From the NCBI RefSeq assembly GCF_028463985.1, contig NZ_CP116766.1:558001-622000 (forward strand): a DNA stretch of 64,000 nt, in the 5' to 3' direction. The translations under genes were made by a program, and so were the position numbers. Positions within the stretch are counted from its first letter, which is position 1; the number at the start of each line of letters is the position of its first letter. The stretch comes from Neisseria lisongii (lineage in GTDB: Bacteria > Pseudomonadota > Gammaproteobacteria > Burkholderiales > Neisseriaceae). The notes under the pieces are model-generated. The model had not been told where the DNA came from and did not search any database. It saw only the letters and a list, made by a program, of their open reading frames with translations. Shown here one piece after another: positions 16,413 through 25,058 of this stretch.

Positions 16413-18677
16413 TTAATCGTGCGGGAATTTTTGTATCAGCCAGACGGCGGCGAGCCAGTTGAACACTACGCCGCAAGATACGCTGATGCCGAAGGCGGCG
16501 ACGGCGGGGGTGGCGCTGCCTGCGAGCAGGATAAAGGAAATGCCGGTGGTCAGGGCGGCGAGGGTGATGCCGGCAATGCGGGCGGCGGTGTGTTCGGGGG
16601 CGGTTACGGCATAGACGGCGTAGTCTGCGCCTATGGCGGCGGCCAGCAGCATGCCGAATACGGCAAACAGGCTGACGGGAATCTGCAGCCAGCCCAGCAG
16701 CCCCAGTGTGCCGATAACGGCCAGAGTCGGTACAGCAAGCATGAGTGTTCCCCGACGTTTGCCGAAGATGTACCACAATACCGCCCATGCGAAGACAAAT
16801 GATGCCAGTTTCAGCCATGCGGCCTGATTGCGGGTTTGGGCAAATTGGCGGTTGAGCTGCGCCGGTTTGTCGAGTAATACGGCACCGTCAGGCAAGGCTG
16901 CGGCGAGGGCGGCGGGGTTGCGGACATGATGCAGGCGGGCAAGTGAGGCATGGCGGCCGTTGATGTTGCCCAAATACAGGCTGCGGAAGGCTTCGCCCTG
17001 CGGCGTGTTTAGGCTCTCTGCCAGAGAGACGGGGGCGGCTTGGGCGGCGGCGGTTAAGGCCGTCTGAATTTCGTGTTTGGGCACACCGATGTCGGTCAGC
17101 GGGGCATAGATTTCGGGTTGCGCCGCCAGTTCGGCGAAACGTTGCCGCAGCTGGATTTGTTCGTCTGTCGGCAAAATCCATTGGTTGAGCGATTGGATTT
17201 CGGCGAGATTGTGTTGCCGTAGCCGGGTTTCCAACTGTCTGTTTTGTTTCAGCAGGGTATCGGTATCGGGTGCGGTGAGCAGTACGGTTTGGCTGTGTTC
17301 CATGCCGCTGAGGCGGGCGATTTGGCGGCTGTCGGCGAGCAAATCGGGACGCAGCACCATCCAGCTGCGGATGTCGTCCTGCCATTGCAGTTTGAATATT
17401 CCCGACAGGCTCAAGCAGGCAAGCGGTAGCAGGATATAACGCCATTTTAACGCAGGAAGCCTGTCGGCAAAGCGTGCCGTCAGGCGGGCAAACGGTACGG
17501 GTTTGGCACGGTAACGGTGAAACAGTGCCGGTAGCAGAAAAACGGTTGCCGAAAACGAACCGGCGAGCGCTGCTACTGAAAAGACGGCGGTTTGCTGCAG
17601 AATCGGCAACGGGGTGAACCACAGCAGCAGATAGCCCAGCGCCGTAATGCCGAAGCTGACGGCAAAACCGGGCAAAACCTGCCGCATGGTGTGTCTGCCG
17701 TTCCACGGTTGAGAATTGGGAAACAGCGAGGGGGCGAGCCAATGCAGCGGGAAGTCGACCAAAACACCGATCAGGCTGGTACCGATCACCAAAGTCAGGG
17801 CGTGGATTTCGCCGCATACGGCAATCGTGGCCGCCAGTCCCCACAATATGCCCAAGCCCAGCGGTAGCAGCAGGGCGGCGGTTTTGACGGAACGGAATAC
17901 CGTTCCTAGCAGCAGAAACGTTAATATCAGTCCGGCTGCCGACATCCATGAGCTTTCCCGTTCTGCCGACTGTTTGGCATCGGCGGCAAACAGTGCGCCG
18001 CCTGCGGCGGCAAAGTGGTAACCGTTTTGTTCGGCGGCGGTCTTGCTTTCCTGCCAGAGTGTCAACAGGGCGGGATTGGGGGCATTATCGGCCAGTTTGG
18101 CACGTAGCCAAACCCAAGTGATGCCGTTTTCTTCGCTGTACAGCATGGCGTGTCCGCTGTGCCATTGCGGCGAACCCGGCGGCTGTTTGTTGATAAAGCG
18201 GGAAAAGCCCAGCCAGTCTGCTTCCAAGGGCAAAAGTTGCGCAGCAAACGGATTTAATACCGCTTCGGCACGTTCGGCAAAATAGTGTTGCGGCTGCTGC
18301 CTGATTTGCTTGAGTTGGGCCTCCGGTAAGACGGCTGCGCCCAATAAACGGACGGATTGGCGCAGTTGTGCCAAATCCGGTTCGATTTTGCTGTCGATTT
18401 TTTGAAACAGGCCGCTTTGCTGCCAAGTGTCGGCAAGCTGCGAGGCCGTCTGAAAAGCGGTTTCGCTGTCAGACGAACCGACGGCAATCACAATATTCTG
18501 ATTCAGTTCGGCTTCCTGCGCCTGCTCTGCTGCCTGAAAGACGGGGTCGGCGGCGGTTTCCTGCGGTAACAGCGCAGTCAGCTGCGTTTGCAGCGGGGCG
18601 TGTTGCGTAAACTGTATGCCCAAAAACACGGCCATCAGCAAACAGATGGAGAGATAAAGTGCCGTCCGCAGGTTCAT
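16413..18677 (-). CDS. MMPL/RND family exporter of the aryl polyene cluster (ApeM-like)
   Basis: This 754-residue inner-membrane protein has RND-superfamily layout: one N-terminal helix, a large periplasmic loop (about 30-230), five helices, a second periplasmic loop (about 420-620) and a final helix bundle. MMPL proteins move lipids or polyketides. In aryl polyene clusters this gene is conserved and thought to deliver the aryl polyene lipid towards the outer membrane together with the LolA-like protein. It is the last gene of the leftward operon and starts 4 bases after the ligase stop. Uptake sequences occur inside the coding region. Confidence 0.87.
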   Translation of the reverse strand: MNLRTALYLSICLLMAVFLGIQFTQHAPLQTQLTALLPQETAADPVFQAAEQAQEAELNQNIVIAVGSSDSETAFQTASQLADTWQQSGLFQKIDSKIEPDLAQLRQSVRLLGAAVLPEAQLKQIRQQPQHYFAERAEAVLNPFAAQLLPLEADWLGFSRFINKQPPGSPQWHSGHAMLYSEENGITWVWLRAKLADNAPNPALLTLWQESKTAAEQNGYHFAAAGGALFAADAKQSAERESSWMSAAGLILTFLLLGTVFRSVKTAALLLPLGLGILWGLAATIAVCGEIHALTLVIGTSLIGVLVDFPLHWLAPSLFPNSQPWNGRHTMRQVLPGFAVSFGITALGYLLLWFTPLPILQQTAVFSVAALAGSFSATVFLLPALFHRYRAKPVPFARLTARFADRLPALKWRYILLPLACLSLSGIFKLQWQDDIRSWMVLRPDLLADSRQIARLSGMEHSQTVLLTAPDTDTLLKQNRQLETRLRQHNLAEIQSLNQWILPTDEQIQLRQRFAELAAQPEIYAPLTDIGVPKHEIQTALTAAAQAAPVSLAESLNTPQGEAFRSLYLGNINGRHASLARLHHVRNPAALAAALPDGAVLLDKPAQLNRQFAQTRNQAAWLKLASFVFAWAVLWYIFGKRRGTLMLAVPTLAVIGTLGLLGWLQIPVSLFAVFGMLLAAAIGADYAVYAVTAPEHTAARIAGITLAALTTGISFILLAGSATPAVAAFGISVSCGVVFNWLAAVWLIQKFPHD

Positions 18678-18681
18678 GATG

Positions 18682-20292
18682 TCAGCCCAATACCATGCGT
18701 CCGGAAGCGCATTTACGCTCGGAAACGCTCAGAGAAAAATAGATTTTCCGTTTATCGGCATCCCATCGCAGTTGCAGCGACACTTCATCATTGGGACGGA
18801 TAAAGTGCTGGTATTTCAGGTTTTCCACCTGAATCACCGGCGCTGTTGCCCAGTCAAATTGTGCCGCCAGCGACATTACCCATTGAATTTGTACCACGCC
18901 GGGAACTAAGGGAAAACGGGCAAAGTGTCCGTTGAAATAGCGCAAATCCAGCGGCACTGTGCCGGTAAAATGCCATTCGTTGTCTTGGTGAGCCGTCTGT
19001 TGCCAGTCGGGGCTGTGTGGCAATGCCGCCAAAACGGCTTCGACATCGGCGGCACGGATTTTGGCCTGTGCATTACGGGGAAGTGTGTGGGCGGCAAAGC
19101 GCCAATATCTCGGTAGGGCGGTTTTTTCCAGAGCGTCTGCCAGTGTTTGGCGCAGCAGTGCGGTCAGCGCCGTGCGGCCGTGTTCGCATAAATAGTGGAT
19201 ACCGACTTCGTTGAGTGCCGCCCAAACGGCAATCCGCCCCCGGTGCAGCGTGCAGTGGGCATCGGCAATGTATTCGTGCGCCAATAACAGGTGTTCGGGC
19301 GTGTGCAGCGAAATGCGTTTGTCGGCCAGCTTGACGATACGGTCGGCTCTGCCGTGCAATACCAAACGGTTGCCTTCTACATCGGCGGTATCGGCAAGTG
19401 CCTGCTCGCCGCTGCTCCACGGCGAAAGAATATGCAGGCGTTTGTCTTCATCGCAGCGGGCGGCGACGTTCGGAAACAGGGTGTGCGTTTTTCCGCCGCT
19501 GCGCCAAGCGGTTACACCGGTTTCGCTGCTGCCGTACACATCGAAAATGCTCAAACCGTGTGCTTCAAACAGGGCTTGGGTTTGCGGCGGAAGCATACCG
19601 CCGGCGCTGATGATGCCTTTAACGTTTTGCTGAAGCTGCGGCCAGTTGCGGGGGCCGTCGAAACGGTTTAAAACGGTCGGACTGGTCAGCCACACACAGG
19701 GTGTTTGTGCGGCGGCGGTAAATTCTTCGGGATATGTGCAGTTGCCCCGGTCTTGCCACGCCATTTTCAGGGCAACGAAAATCCGGAAGGTCAGCCCGTA
19801 AAGGTGTTGCGGCGAAACGCCGGCATAAACGGGCAAGTTTTGCCATTCCTGCGGCAATATGGCGGCCACGGTTTCGGCTTCGCAACACATTTGCGCACAG
19901 GTTTTGACCACGGTTTTGGCTTCACCACCCGAACCGGAAGTCTGCAGCAGCAGGCGGGCGTGTTCGGGAAGATGCAGCGGGGTGTCGTGGCGTTTGTCAG
20001 GTTCGGGAAGGTGGTCGAACAAACGATGATTGCGGTTTTCAGACGGCCTTTCGGGTAGACAGTCAGACAGCCACACATCGGCCTGTTGCGCCCAATGCTG
20101 CGCTTTGGGGCCGGGAATCAGCCACACTTCGGCACCGGCTTGCCATGCGGCAAACAGGGCGGCGGTAAATTTGCGGCTGTCTTGAAACCATAATGCCACG
20201 CTGCGGCAGCCTTGCAAGGTTTCGGCGCAGGCGTTGATCCGGCGGCGTAGGGCATGGTGTCCGGCTTGGTTGAGCAGGGTATTGATCCACAT
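18682..20292 (-). CDS. AMP-dependent aryl ligase fused to an ApeI-like dehydratase
   Basis: This 536-residue protein has two parts. Residues 1 to about 430 form an acyl-adenylate ligase: phosphate loop TSGSGGEAKT near 115-124, VYGSSETG near 253-260, and a C-terminal NAQAKI lysine. Residues about 440-536 form a hot-dog domain with the FNGHFARFPLVPGVVQIQW signature of FabZ/ApeI-type dehydratases. In aryl polyene pathways the ligase (ApeH) loads 4-hydroxybenzoate-like starters on ACP, and ApeI dehydrates the hydroxyacyl chain. Here both are one polypeptide; no stop or frameshift separates them. It starts one base after the LolA-like gene's stop. Confidence 0.86.
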   Translation of the reverse strand: MWINTLLNQAGHHALRRRINACAETLQGCRSVALWFQDSRKFTAALFAAWQAGAEVWLIPGPKAQHWAQQADVWLSDCLPERPSENRNHRLFDHLPEPDKRHDTPLHLPEHARLLLQTSGSGGEAKTVVKTCAQMCCEAETVAAILPQEWQNLPVYAGVSPQHLYGLTFRIFVALKMAWQDRGNCTYPEEFTAAAQTPCVWLTSPTVLNRFDGPRNWPQLQQNVKGIISAGGMLPPQTQALFEAHGLSIFDVYGSSETGVTAWRSGGKTHTLFPNVAARCDEDKRLHILSPWSSGEQALADTADVEGNRLVLHGRADRIVKLADKRISLHTPEHLLLAHEYIADAHCTLHRGRIAVWAALNEVGIHYLCEHGRTALTALLRQTLADALEKTALPRYWRFAAHTLPRNAQAKIRAADVEAVLAALPHSPDWQQTAHQDNEWHFTGTVPLDLRYFNGHFARFPLVPGVVQIQWVMSLAAQFDWATAPVIQVENLKYQHFIRPNDEVSLQLRWDADKRKIYFSLSVSERKCASGRMVLG

Positions 20293-20293
20293 A

Positions 20294-20890
20294 TTATTTG
20301 AAAGCGTTGCCGGCGGCGGCAGAAAGGGGTTGGTCGGTTTGGGTTTGGCTGAAGATCATCACCGTGCGGTCGCCCTGTTTTTCACGCAATTCGATTTGCT
20401 GCACGACTGCGCCGCCCTGAATGGTGATGTCTTGGAAAATCTGTTTCATCACGGCAGTTTTCGGGGTCAGCTGCATACGCCATTGGTTGGGATTGCCGTT
20501 GGCGCTGATGGTGAACTGTTTGCCCAATTCGCCGGTGTCGCCGCCCAATACCGCCATAAACAGTTTGACTTGGGCGGCTTGCCCGCTTTGGCTGCTGTTG
20601 CGCCAGATACGGGCGGCAGCGTCCCATTGGGCGATGCCCTGTTCGCGGACACGCAGCTGCAGGTCGAGCGGTTTTTGAATGTGCCAAAACAGGCCGGTGC
20701 GTTTTTTCAGGGCAAAACGGCCTTGGGTCTGCATCGGTTTGGCAAGGGATTTGATGAAACGTTGTTGGACAAATTGCCCCTGTACGGTTTCGGGGCCTTG
20801 CAGACGGGCGGTGATTTCCGCCGGTGTCAGCGCCCATGCCGGCATGGCGGCAAGCAGCAGGGACAGGGCGGCGGTTCGGATATTCGGCAT
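20294..20890 (-). CDS. LolA-related outer-membrane lipid carrier (ApeL-like)
   Basis: This 198-residue periplasmic protein has a signal peptide ending near MPAWA-LTPAEI (about residues 1-20). The body has LolA-like strands, with FVQQRFIKSLAKPM and FALKKRTGLFWHIQKPLDL matching the family. LolA-related proteins in aryl polyene clusters are proposed to carry the product through the periplasm. It lies between the thioesterase and ligase genes of the leftward operon. A copy of a DUS-linked 30-bp repeat (20920-20950) is in the gap upstream. Confidence 0.85.
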   Translation of the reverse strand: MPNIRTAALSLLLAAMPAWALTPAEITARLQGPETVQGQFVQQRFIKSLAKPMQTQGRFALKKRTGLFWHIQKPLDLQLRVREQGIAQWDAAARIWRNSSQSGQAAQVKLFMAVLGGDTGELGKQFTISANGNPNQWRMQLTPKTAVMKQIFQDITIQGGAVVQQIELREKQGDRTVMIFSQTQTDQPLSAAAGNAFK

Positions 20891-20919
20891 GATGGTTCTC
20901 CAATCGGTAAGACGGCGTT

Positions 20920-20950
20920 GCAGAAACTTGCTTCACTCGTTTTTCAGACG
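20920..20950 (-). repeat. DUS-linked 30-bp repeat, single copy
   Basis: GCAGAAACTTGCTTCACTCG runs directly into TTTTCAGACGGCC. It is the same unit as in the arrays at 27564, 56994 and 60651, with the uptake sequence on the same side. Confidence 0.75.
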
Positions 20951-20958
20951 GCCTGAAT

Positions 20959-21405
20959 TCAGGCGGAGGCCGTCTGAAAACCGGGGTATTGCCGTATGGC
21001 GTTTTGGAAAGCGTCCGGCGTTTGAAACTGCATTTCGCCGTTGTCGATACGCACGGCAACCTGCGTGGTGGACGCACGGGTTAAGGTTGCGCCGCTGCGC
21101 TCATCGGTAATGGTGTATTCTATCCGCAGGCAGCTTTCAAATTCTACCACGGCAAGATTGACGCAGATGTGTTGTCCGAAGGTGGCGGGTTTGACATATT
21201 TGATGTCGAGCTTGACCACGGGATAGGCAAAACCGGTTTCCCGCATCACGGTGTAATCGTGGCCGAGGGCGGATAAAAAGGCGCAGCGTGCCTGCTCGAA
21301 ATATTTGACGTAGTGGCCGTGCCAGACAATCATCAGGCTGTCCACATCGAAAAACGGAATCTCCAGATTCAGGCTGTGGCGGCAATAGATGTGTTTTTTC
21401 TTCAT
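20959..21405 (-). CDS. Acyl-CoA/ACP thioesterase, 4HBT hot-dog family (ApeK-like)
   Basis: The protein has 148 residues. The motif FFDVDSLMIVWHGHYVKYFE (about residues 18-37) is the 4-hydroxybenzoyl-CoA thioesterase-type active site, with the catalytic Asp in VDS and the WHGHY segment. Thioesterases of this type are part of aryl polyene clusters, where they may release or proofread acyl chains. It sits between the lysophospholipid acyltransferase-like and LolA-like genes. The stop codon lies next to an uptake sequence. Confidence 0.86.
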   Translation of the reverse strand: MKKKHIYCRHSLNLEIPFFDVDSLMIVWHGHYVKYFEQARCAFLSALGHDYTVMRETGFAYPVVKLDIKYVKPATFGQHICVNLAVVEFESCLRIEYTITDERSGATLTRASTTQVAVRIDNGEMQFQTPDAFQNAIRQYPGFQTASA

Positions 21406-21511
21406 AGGGTTTCGATGGGTTTATCGTGGGTTCACGCTATTATAGCCGAGCGTGGCGCAGGCCGTCTGAAAAGCGGCAATGCTTGAGCCAATTAGATATT
21501 TTCAGACGGCC

Positions 21512-22438
21512 TTAAGTTTCGGAATCCGCCCAAAAATCATAAAAATTAAACCATTGCAGCGGCACATCGGCAGCACGGGCGGCAAGTTCGTCGGCATAAC
21601 GCTGCACCTGCAGGGCAATCTGCTCGTTGCGTTCGCTGCGTTTCCAGTTCGGTACATCGGCAAAACGCCGCAAAATCAAATGGTAGCGTCCCTGTTTTTT
21701 GAGTACGAAAACAGTGTTGGTTTTGGCTTTCAGCAAATGCGCCATCAACCATGCACCCTGCGGCAGGCGGGCGGGGTGTCCTAAAAAATCGACAGACACG
21801 GTTTTTTCGCCTCGGACGGGAACACGGTCGGCGGCAACGGCGAGCCATTCACCGGCATCGAGACGGTTGGCGAGCGACAGCATGGCGGCTGCGTCCAAAT
21901 CTTCCACCTGAATCAGATTGATGTCGCTCGCACCGGCTTCTTTCAAGGCTTGATTGAAGGCTTGGGCGTGGCGGCTGTGTACCAACACATTCATTTTAAA
22001 GCCGGTATGGTGGCCGACCAGCGCTCGACAGATTTCGATATTGCCCAAGTGCGAACAGATTAAAATCTGGCCTCGGGCGTGGTGTGTGCGGATGTCCTGA
22101 TACAGATTGTCGCTGTCGTCCAACACCAAATCGCTGTAACGGATTTTGTGTTGCCAAACGGCAAAACGGTCGGCAATCGCTTCGCCAAAGGCAAGAAATT
22201 GCCGGTAAACAGGTAGGAAAGACGGCATGGCGGCATTGGGAAAAGCAGCGGCCAAACGCTGTTGGTAGTTGCGGATACAGCGGCGTTGCCGGGCGGCGGT
22301 GAGGTAGAAATAGCTGCAGACTGCGGCGGTGGCAATCCGCATCAGCGGGGGCGGCAAAAAGCGCACCATCCATGCGGTGAGCTTCAGGAAAAATTTATGC
22401 CCCCGCTCGTTTTGGCTGGCCCAGTGTTCCGCATTCAT
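21512..22438 (-). CDS. Lysophospholipid acyltransferase (LpxL/HtrB-like)
   Basis: The protein has 308 residues. It has an N-terminal hydrophobic segment (FLKLTAWMVRFLPPPLM) and the acyltransferase motif SHLGNIE (His at about residue 140), followed by a basic block. This is the lipid A late acyltransferase fold, used in aryl polyene clusters to attach an acyl chain to the lipid-like product. The ATG at 22436-22438 was chosen because it overlaps the stop of the glycosyltransferase gene (ATGA). An upstream ATG at 22594 would read through that gene. In some species a single fused protein holds both activities; here they are separate. Confidence 0.86.
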   Translation of the reverse strand: MNAEHWASQNERGHKFFLKLTAWMVRFLPPPLMRIATAAVCSYFYLTAARQRRCIRNYQQRLAAAFPNAAMPSFLPVYRQFLAFGEAIADRFAVWQHKIRYSDLVLDDSDNLYQDIRTHHARGQILICSHLGNIEICRALVGHHTGFKMNVLVHSRHAQAFNQALKEAGASDINLIQVEDLDAAAMLSLANRLDAGEWLAVAADRVPVRGEKTVSVDFLGHPARLPQGAWLMAHLLKAKTNTVFVLKKQGRYHLILRRFADVPNWKRSERNEQIALQVQRYADELAARAADVPLQWFNFYDFWADSET

Positions 22439-23151
22439 GGCTTCAATCCCAGCCGCCATTTGAGCATTTTGAAAAACAGGCGGGTGTGCATTTTGCTGAT
22501 CATCAGATTGTCTTTCCATGCACGGAAATGGGAAATGCCGTCTGCTTGATAGCAAACGGGCGTGTCGTGCCAGATAATCGGCACATTGCGCCAATAAAGG
22601 TGGATTAAAATTTCGTTGTCAAAATCCATGCGATCGCCGATATGGCTGTCCCGGATAATGCCGCAGCTTTCGGCAAGCGGGTAGATTCTGAAGCCGCACA
22701 TGCCGTCTTTGATGTGGAACGACCAAGTATGGACAACGTTCCAAAAATCGGTAATTTTCCGGCCGTACAAACGGGCTTTGGGCGCATCGTTGCCGTAAAT
22801 CGGGCGGCCGCAGACGGTAGCGGCGGGCGTTGTGGCGCTGAGGCGGATTAATTCGGGAATATCGGTGAAACAGTGTTGGGCATCGGCATCGATTTGCAGG
22901 ACGTGGCTGAAGCCTTGGGCGGCGGCTTCCTGCATACCGTATTTCATGGCATGGCCTTTGCCGCCGTTGCTCGGAAGGGCGAAAAGCTGCACATCTTCCT
23001 GCGCACAAATCTGCTGCAGCGTGCTTTGGAACGATTCGCCCGAGCCGTCGTCCACCACCATCACCGGCAAACCATGCTGCTTCAGGGCGGCAATCACTTG
23101 CGGTAATGTGGTGATGTGGCGGTAATGCGGCACAACGGCGACCAGTTTCAT
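22435..23151 (-). CDS. Family 2 glycosyltransferase
   Basis: The protein has 238 residues of GT-A fold. It begins MKLVAVVPHYRH, has the nucleotide-binding VVDDGS (near residues 32-37) and the DADAQH (about 89-94) metal motif of family 2 transferases. In aryl polyene clusters it probably glycosylates the head group. The ATG at 23149-23151 overlaps the stop of the COG4648 gene, and its own stop overlaps the acyltransferase start, so these three genes are coupled. Sugar and acceptor are unknown. Confidence 0.88.
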   Translation of the reverse strand: MKLVAVVPHYRHITTLPQVIAALKQHGLPVMVVDDGSGESFQSTLQQICAQEDVQLFALPSNGGKGHAMKYGMQEAAAQGFSHVLQIDADAQHCFTDIPELIRLSATTPAATVCGRPIYGNDAPKARLYGRKITDFWNVVHTWSFHIKDGMCGFRIYPLAESCGIIRDSHIGDRMDFDNEILIHLYWRNVPIIWHDTPVCYQADGISHFRAWKDNLMISKMHTRLFFKMLKWRLGLKP

Positions 23152-23693
23152 GTTTCGACTTTCAGTAAAAATTTCCGATACAGCCATTCGCCGCCCAGCA
23201 GTATGCCCATCAGAATATAGGCAATCACACCGGTGTAGAGCGCCCACCAGCCGTATTGGCCGGATATTGCCAAAAGGGCGGCGGTTGTGCCGTTGGCGGC
23301 GAAAAAAATGCACCAGATAACGGTTACTTTGCGGGTATAGGCAACGGCCGAGGGCGGTAGGTCGGGCGTTTGCAGACGGGCGAGTCGCTCGATGGCGGAT
23401 TGTCGGGCAAACAGACTGCCACCGAATACCGCCAACATCATGCCGTTGATCCAAACCGGATACCAATACAAGCTGTCAGGCCGTCTGAAAATCAGTATGC
23501 AGACGAAAAATGCCGATAAAGCGGCGGCAATCCGGCGCTGCAGCCCTTGCTGCAACACGGCACGCAGCGCCCACAAAACAGCCATCGCCGCTGCGAGCCA
23601 AACCGCCCAGCCTCGATTGCTGCCGAAATACCACAGCAGCGGATAGCCGATGCTGGCAAGGGTCAGCAGCAGATTGGCGGTCTGTTTATTCAT
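23148..23693 (-). CDS. COG4648-type membrane protein of aryl polyene clusters
   Basis: The protein has 181 residues and about five hydrophobic segments (near 8-25, 30-48, 55-72, 82-96 and 125-165). The sequence has no catalytic motif I recognise. Membrane proteins of this kind recur in aryl polyene gene clusters next to the ACP genes, as here, where its start overlaps the second ACP gene by 8 bases. A role in anchoring or handing over the nascent polyene is inference. An uptake sequence is used as coding DNA in the middle (ILIFRRPDS). Confidence 0.75.
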   Translation of the reverse strand: MNKQTANLLLTLASIGYPLLWYFGSNRGWAVWLAAAMAVLWALRAVLQQGLQRRIAAALSAFFVCILIFRRPDSLYWYPVWINGMMLAVFGGSLFARQSAIERLARLQTPDLPPSAVAYTRKVTVIWCIFFAANGTTAALLAISGQYGWWALYTGVIAYILMGILLGGEWLYRKFLLKVET

Positions 23694-23943
23694 CAGCCTG
23701 TTGCTGTACTTTTTTCAATACGGCCTGAACGACATCGTCCACCGTGCGCACGTTGCGGAAATCTTCGGCTTGAAGTTTGTGGCCGGTGGTGCGTTTGATA
23801 TGGTCGATCAAATCGATGGCATCGATGCTGTCGATTTCCAAATCTTCATACAGATTGGTATTGCCGGAAACACGGCTGATGTCGATTTCAAACAGGTTTT
23901 CCAAAGCATCGAATAAAACTTGGCGGATTTGTTGTTCGGTCAT
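23686..23943 (-). CDS. Acyl carrier protein 2
   Basis: The protein has 85 residues. The phosphopantetheine attachment motif EIDSIDAIDL places the modified Ser near residue 39. Acidic helices surround it, as in type II carrier proteins. The ATG at 23941-23943 lies 4 bases after the preceding ACP gene. Two adjacent ACPs are usual in aryl polyene clusters, one for starter/short intermediates and one for elongation in the proposals for ApeE and ApeF. Which is which here is not determined by sequence. Confidence 0.9.
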   Translation of the reverse strand: MTEQQIRQVLFDALENLFEIDISRVSGNTNLYEDLEIDSIDAIDLIDHIKRTTGHKLQAEDFRNVRTVDDVVQAVLKKVQQQADE

Positions 23944-23947
23944 AGCG

Positions 23948-24208
23948 TTATCCTTTGATTTTTTGAATGAAACCGGCCAATGTGGCAACATTGGCAAAGT
24001 GTTCGCGCAATTCTTGGTTTTCCTTGTCCATTTGGAAACCGAAGTGTTTTTGTACGGCCAGACCCAGTTCCAGCGCATCTACGCTGTCCAGCCCCAAGCC
24101 GTCGTCGCCGAACAGCGGCGCTTCGTCGGCAATGTCTTCGGGGCTTAAGTCTTCCAAGTCCAGACTGTTGATGATGAGTTTTTTCAGTTCGAGTTTCAGT
24201 TCTTCCAT
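23948..24208 (-). CDS. Acyl carrier protein 1
   Basis: The protein has 86 residues. The phosphopantetheine site is LGLDSVDALEL (Ser near residue 42), with acidic flanking helices. It is preceded by a purine-rich ribosome-binding sequence and followed 4 bases later by a second ACP gene. The local phosphopantetheinyl transferase (25863-26513) is the obvious activator. Confidence 0.9.
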   Translation of the reverse strand: MEELKLELKKLIINSLDLEDLSPEDIADEAPLFGDDGLGLDSVDALELGLAVQKHFGFQMDKENQELREHFANVATLAGFIQKIKG

Positions 24209-24278
24209 AACGGGCTTTCTTTTTTAGGTGTGGTTATTAAGTATCAGATGTAACCGGTAATTCATCACACAGGCATTT

Positions 24279-25058
24279 TCAGACGGCCTCGTGTTCCGAA
24301 GTATGCCGGTTGAAATAGGCCTGCAATTCGTCGTTCAGGCGGCGGGCGGCAATCGGCAACGGTTTTTCGTTCAGGCGGCTTTGCGGGTCGATGTCGTCGC
24401 CGACGATAAAGTGATACACCGGCTTTTGTTTGGGGATTTTATACCAAGGCTGGCCTTTTTTATAATTGGGCGGCGACATTTTGACCACCACCGGCGTAAT
24501 TACTTTTGCGCTGCGCAGGCCGAGGGAGACAGCGCCTCGGTGAAAGGTGATTTTGCCGTCTGCGCCGGTGCGTGTGCCTTCGGGAAAAATCAGCAGACAC
24601 TCTTTGCGCAAAATGCCGTCTATCACATCGACAAAATCCAGATTTTCCTGATTGGGAACATAGCCGCAGGCACGAATCTGGCTGCTCATGGCGGGGTTGT
24701 GCTGCAAATCGGTTTTGACTACGCAGTTGGCTTCCGGAACCCGGCTGAGGATAAACACCACGTCAAGCAATGAAGGGTGGTTGGCCAAAATCAGCTGGCC
24801 CGGTTTGCCCAAACGTTCAAAACCGTGGAAATGGGCTTCGACAATGCCGGCTCCGGTCAGATAGCGGGTAAACCAACGCCATGAGGCGGTAACCAAGCGG
24901 CGGGCGGCGAGTTGGCTTTTCAGGCTGCCGTCTGAAAAGCGGATATAGGGCAACAGAATGATTTTGAACAATACGCCGAATACGCCGAACAGGGCAAAGC
25001 CTACGGCGGTGGCCAGCAGTCTGCGGTATTGGTCTAAGGTGTAGTGTGCCATTGCCAT
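24279..25058 (-). CDS. 1-acyl-glycerol-3-phosphate acyltransferase-like protein (ApeD-like)
   Basis: The protein has 259 residues from the ATG at 25056-25058; MAHYTL two codons later is also possible. It has an N-terminal hydrophobic segment and the acyltransferase motif NHPSLLDVVF (about residues 91-100), later FPEGTRTG (about 158-165), the PlsC family signature. It is a second acyltransferase in the cluster and overlaps the 3' end of the upstream chain-length-factor gene by about 25 bases. It may acylate the aryl polyene or its lipid anchor. Confidence 0.87.
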   Translation of the reverse strand: MAMAHYTLDQYRRLLATAVGFALFGVFGVLFKIILLPYIRFSDGSLKSQLAARRLVTASWRWFTRYLTGAGIVEAHFHGFERLGKPGQLILANHPSLLDVVFILSRVPEANCVVKTDLQHNPAMSSQIRACGYVPNQENLDFVDVIDGILRKECLLIFPEGTRTGADGKITFHRGAVSLGLRSAKVITPVVVKMSPPNYKKGQPWYKIPKQKPVYHFIVGDDIDPQSRLNEKPLPIAARRLNDELQAYFNRHTSEHEAV

